64,000 nt of DNA from positions 372,001 through 436,000 of the forward strand of contig NZ_SDHY01000002.1 of the NCBI RefSeq assembly GCF_004118285.1, given 5' to 3'. Under the pieces are notes generated by a model, which saw only the letters and a list, made by a program, of their open reading frames with translations, ran no database searches and was not told the DNA's origin. A program made the position numbers and the translations under genes. How positions within the stretch are numbered: the first letter of the stretch is position 1; each line of letters begins with the position of its first letter. This document shows, in pieces, positions 61,283 through 64,000 of this stretch. The stretch is from Aquirufa rosea. Lineage in GTDB: Bacteria > Bacteroidota > Bacteroidia > Cytophagales > Spirosomataceae.

Positions 61283-63376
61283 ATGGCACGCGATTTAAAA
61301 TTCACTAGAAACATCGGTATTGCTGCGCATATTGATGCGGGTAAAACTACCACCACGGAACGTATCCTGTATTATGCAGGTGTGAGTCACAAAATTGGTG
61401 AGGTACACGATGGTGCAGCAACCATGGACTGGATGGAGCAAGAGCAGGAGCGTGGAATCACGATTACTTCTGCAGCAACTACAGTAAACTGGAAATACCG
61501 TAACCAAGATTATCATGTTAACATCATTGATACTCCAGGTCACGTAGACTTTACTGTAGAGGTAAACCGTTCACTTCGTGTATTGGATGGTCTAGTTTTC
61601 TTGTTTTCAGCGGTAGACGGCGTTGAGCCTCAATCTGAGACTAACTGGCGTTTAGCGAACAACTACAATGTAGCTCGTATCGGATTCGTTAACAAAATGG
61701 ACCGTTCTGGTGCTGACTTCTTAAACGTTTGTAAGCAAGTGAAGGAAATGCTAGGAAGCTATGCCGTTCCATTACAATTGCCTATCGGTGCTGAAGAGAG
61801 TTTTGAGGGTGTGGTAGACTTAGTGAACTTCCGTGGTATCAAGTGGAATGAGGCAGATAAAGGAATGACCTTTACTGAAGTACCTATTCCAGATGATATG
61901 TTGGAAGAAGCGAAAGAATACCGTGAAAAATTATTAGAAGCTGTAGCTGAGTTTGATGAAACTTTGATGGAAAAATACTTCGAAGATCCTAACTCTATTA
62001 CAGAAGATGAAATTTTAGCTGCCTTACGTGCTGCAACTATTTCCATGAAAATCGTTCCAATGGTTTGTGGTTCATCTTTCAAAAATAAAGGTGTTCAAAC
62101 CATGTTGGATTATGTGATGGCTATCTTACCTTCTCCAGTAGACAAGGAGGGCGTAAAAGGAACTGACCCTAACACAGGAGCAGAAATTTTGAGAAAACCA
62201 TCTGAATCAGAGCCATTTGCTGCATTAGCATTTAAAATTGCTACTGACCCTTACGTTGGTCGTTTATGCTTTATCCGTGCGTATTCAGGAGGTTTAGATT
62301 CTGGTTCTTATGTATTAAACAACCGTTCTGGAAATAAGGAGCGTATCTCTCGTATTTTCCAAATGCATGCCAACAAGCAGAATGCCATTGAGCGCTTAGG
62401 TGCAGGTGATATTGGTGCTGTAGTTGGTTTCAAAGATATCAAAACAGGAGATACTCTATCGGATGAAAAAAATCCAATCATCTTAGAAGCAATGGAATTC
62501 CCAGAGCCGGTAATTGGATACGCTATTGAGCCTAAGAAAACAGCCGATGCTGATAACTTCTCTAAAGCAATTACTAAGTTGATCGAAGAAGATCCAACTT
62601 TGCAAGTAGAATCAAATGAGGAAACTGGCCAGACCATCATCAAAGGTATGGGAGAGCTTCACTTGGAAATCATCATCGACCGTATGCGTCGTGAGTTTAA
62701 GGTTGAAGTTAACCAAGGTGCTCCTCAAGTAGCTTATAAAGAGTCTTTAACCAAGACAACTGAACACCGTGAGGTTTATAAAAAGCAATCTGGTGGTCGT
62801 GGAAAGTTTGCTGATATCGTATTTGAAATCGGACCAAGAGAAGATGAGAAACCAGGCTTAGAATTCGTGAACAATATCGTGGGTGGTGTTATTCCTCGTG
62901 AATTTATCCCTGCAGTTCAAAAAGGATTTGAGGAGGCTATGAAAACTGGTGCTTTGGCAGGTTATCCAATGGATTCCATGAAAGTACGTTTGTTCCACGG
63001 ATCTTACCATGATGTCGATTCAGATTCATTATCTTTCGAATTAGCTGCTCGTATGGGTTACAAAGAAGCTGCGAAAAATGCTGGTGCCAAATTGATGGAA
63101 CCGATCATGGCTGTCGACGTAGTTACACCAGATGAGTATACTGGACCAATCACAGGAGACTTAAACCGTCGCCGTGGTATCATGAAAGGTATGGATTCTC
63201 GTCAAGGAGCTGTGATCTTAAAAGCAGATGTTCCTTTGTCAGAATTATTTGGATATGTGACTGATTTACGTACTATGTCTTCTGGACGTGCTACAGCTAC
63301 CTTAACATTCTCTCACTATGAATTCGTTCCGCAAAATATTGCTGACGAAGTAGTTAAGAAAGCTAAAGGTTTGTAA
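61283..63376 (+). CDS. fusA: Elongation factor G
   Basis: The 697-residue GTPase moves tRNA and mRNA through the ribosome. The GTPase motifs are AHIDAGKTT (G1), [10 protein letters not shown] (G2), DTPGHVDF (G3) and NKMDRSG (G4). Domain IV is seen in GGRGKFADI and PVLEPIM-like [10 protein letters not shown]. The length matches E. coli EF-G (704). It stands alone here rather than in a str operon, with its own promoter and terminator, so it may be one of two EF-G copies or a relocated gene. Confidence 0.96.
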   Translation: MARDLKFTRNIGIAAHIDAGKTTTTERILYYAGVSHKIGEVHDGAATMDWMEQEQERGITITSAATTVNWKYRNQDYHVNIIDTPGHVDFTVEVNRSLRVLDGLVFLFSAVDGVEPQSETNWRLANNYNVARIGFVNKMDRSGADFLNVCKQVKEMLGSYAVPLQLPIGAEESFEGVVDLVNFRGIKWNEADKGMTFTEVPIPDDMLEEAKEYREKLLEAVAEFDETLMEKYFEDPNSITEDEILAALRAATISMKIVPMVCGSSFKNKGVQTMLDYVMAILPSPVDKEGVKGTDPNTGAEILRKPSESEPFAALAFKIATDPYVGRLCFIRAYSGGLDSGSYVLNNRSGNKERISRIFQMHANKQNAIERLGAGDIGAVVGFKDIKTGDTLSDEKNPIILEAMEFPEPVIGYAIEPKKTADADNFSKAITKLIEEDPTLQVESNEETGQTIIKGMGELHLEIIIDRMRREFKVEVNQGAPQVAYKESLTKTTEHREVYKKQSGGRGKFADIVFEIGPREDEKPGLEFVNNIVGGVIPREFIPAVQKGFEEAMKTGALAGYPMDSMKVRLFHGSYHDVDSDSLSFELAARMGYKEAAKNAGAKLMEPIMAVDVVTPDEYTGPITGDLNRRRGIMKGMDSRQGAVILKADVPLSELFGYVTDLRTMSSGRATATLTFSHYEFVPQNIADEVVKKAKGL

Positions 63377-63397
63377 TTCAAATACATTTCTTTTTAG

Positions 63398-63424
63398 AAG
63401 CCCTCAGAGATGAGGGCTTTTTTT
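63398..63424 (+). terminator. Terminator of fusA
   Basis: AAGCCCTCA (63398-63406) and TGAGGGCTT (63411-63419) form a perfect stem with a GAGA loop, ending in a T run. Confidence 0.93.
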
Positions 63425-63425
63425 G

Positions 63426-63449
63426 TGTCAAAAGTGTACACTTTTGACA
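63426..63449. repeat. 24-bp perfect palindrome
   Basis: TGTCAAAAGTGT (63426-63437) is followed directly by its reverse complement (63438-63449), with no spacer. It lies two bases after the T run of the fusA terminator and 44 bp before the ATG of the YdeI-like gene. It may be an operator for a dimeric repressor or a cruciform-forming repeat. Confidence 0.8.
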
Positions 63450-63493
63450 TCAATTGATTTAATTGAAACTCATTAGCTTGAAAAAATTTGTAC

Positions 63494-64000
63494 ATGGAAA
63501 TTGTTGAATTTCAAACGCCACAAAAATGGAGGGAGTGGCTAGAAAAAAACCACTTACATTCAAAGGGAATTTGCCTTAAGATTTCCAAAGTAAAAGCTCC
63601 AGAAAGCACTATTTCATACCAAGAGGCATTGGATGAGGCCTTATGCTTCGGTTGGATAGACAGCCAAAAACTACCATTAAATGAACATTATTGGTTGCAA
63701 AAATTTGGGCCTAGAAAAGCAAAGAGTATTTGGTCGAAAACGAATATAGCGCATGTGGAGCGCCTAATTAAATCTAAAAAAATGAGTCATGTTGGATTAA
63801 AATCAGTCAATCAAGCAAAGCAAGATGGCCGATGGGATCAGGCCTATGATACACAAAGTCAAATGATTATACCTGATGATTTCCTAGTTGAACTTCAGAA
63901 AAACGAATCCGCGGAACGCTTTTTCAAAACCCTCAATCGTAGTAATCTATTTGCTATCTATTTCAAACTTCACTCGGCAAAAAAACCGGAAACCCGCAAA
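63494..64000 (+). CDS. YdeI/OmpD-associated family protein (3' end beyond window)
   Basis: The frame from the ATG at 63494 stays open to the window edge (169 codons). It begins MEIVEFQTPQKWREWL and has ISYQEALDEALCFGWIDSQK and FGPRKAKSIWSKTN, typical of the YdeI/OmpD-associated (bacteriocin-protection) family. These are small cytosolic proteins of unclear function, usually about 190 residues, so little is missing. The 24-bp palindrome upstream may regulate it. Confidence 0.82.
   Translation, partial: MEIVEFQTPQKWREWLEKNHLHSKGICLKISKVKAPESTISYQEALDEALCFGWIDSQKLPLNEHYWLQKFGPRKAKSIWSKTNIAHVERLIKSKKMSHVGLKSVNQAKQDGRWDQAYDTQSQMIIPDDFLVELQKNESAERFFKTLNRSNLFAIYFKLHSAKKPETRK

Noticed and set aside
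1-64000. CRISPR array, prophage, insertion sequence or defence island
   Set aside because: No spaced direct repeats, integrase, transposase, phage structural gene or known defence gene was seen among the coding regions.

Overview
The window comes from a moderately AT-rich bacterial chromosome and reads as Bacteroidota, most likely a free-living member of the Cytophagales. The evidence for this is a GldJ-type gliding lipoprotein, a TonB-dependent receptor with an N-terminal carboxypeptidase-like domain, BatD, DUF2147 and VF530 family proteins, LytS/LytTR regulation, A-rich leaders with few Shine-Dalgarno sequences, and many -7 boxes of the Bacteroidota form TAnnTTTG. Genus cannot be fixed from sequence alone. 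I see no insertion sequence, prophage, CRISPR array or rRNA. Genes are densely packed, and no gene-free stretch reaches 300 bp.

Layout. 1-12.3 kb: a cut-off NYN-domain gene; a secreted CE15-type esterase; tRNA-His; superoxide dismutase; the coupled set batD-aroC-tadA; two outer-membrane barrel proteins; a PhyH dioxygenase; ruvX; a YcxB-like protein; a PyrR-like phosphoribosyltransferase; aroE; a DedA protein; and a phosphosulfolactate synthase homologue. 12.4-22 kb: DUF2147 and a thioesterase; feoAB with a palindromic candidate operator; and a system I cytochrome c maturation operon ccmB-C-D-E-F, whose CcmE carries a Cys-type CxxxY heme motif, followed by a small membrane protein and a CNNM/CBS transporter. 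22-31.9 kb: menI, a luciferase-like flavoenzyme and menF on the minus strand; a phosphatase with a LytS/LytTR pair; an AI-2E family exporter; an orphan PhoB-type regulator; a GHL10 hydrolase; and a PaaE-like reductase. 31.9-41.9 kb: aldo/keto reductase, M3 peptidase, a small lipoprotein, DsbD with a small membrane partner, and glyA-tatC-uup-VF530. 41.9-55.5 kb: a very large ThuA/dehydrogenase/PKD/cytochrome c protein, dienelactone hydrolase, amine oxidase and secernin, a PhyH/AraC divergent pair, TerC, a glycosyltransferase, and a TonB receptor behind a TPP riboswitch. 55.7-64 kb: mfd, gldJ, comF, fusA, and a cut-off YdeI-like gene.

How parts fit. The ccm genes would supply heme attachment for c-type cytochromes such as the CxxCH domain at 42.6 kb, and DsbD could supply reductant for the apocytochrome thiols. 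aroC and aroE feed chorismate to MenF, and MenI acts later in menaquinone synthesis. The TPP riboswitch marks the TonB receptor as a likely thiamine-related importer. GldJ belongs to the gliding/type IX secretion machinery.

The window is mostly core and housekeeping content, and I do not see a convincing new defence or mobile system. The most worthwhile signals are the CxxxY CcmE in a ccm locus without ccmA/G/H, the TPP-controlled TonB receptor, two related 33-bp palindromes (one supplying the end of a coding sequence), a 24-bp perfect palindrome after fusA, the feoA operator candidate, and the five-part ThuA fusion protein.
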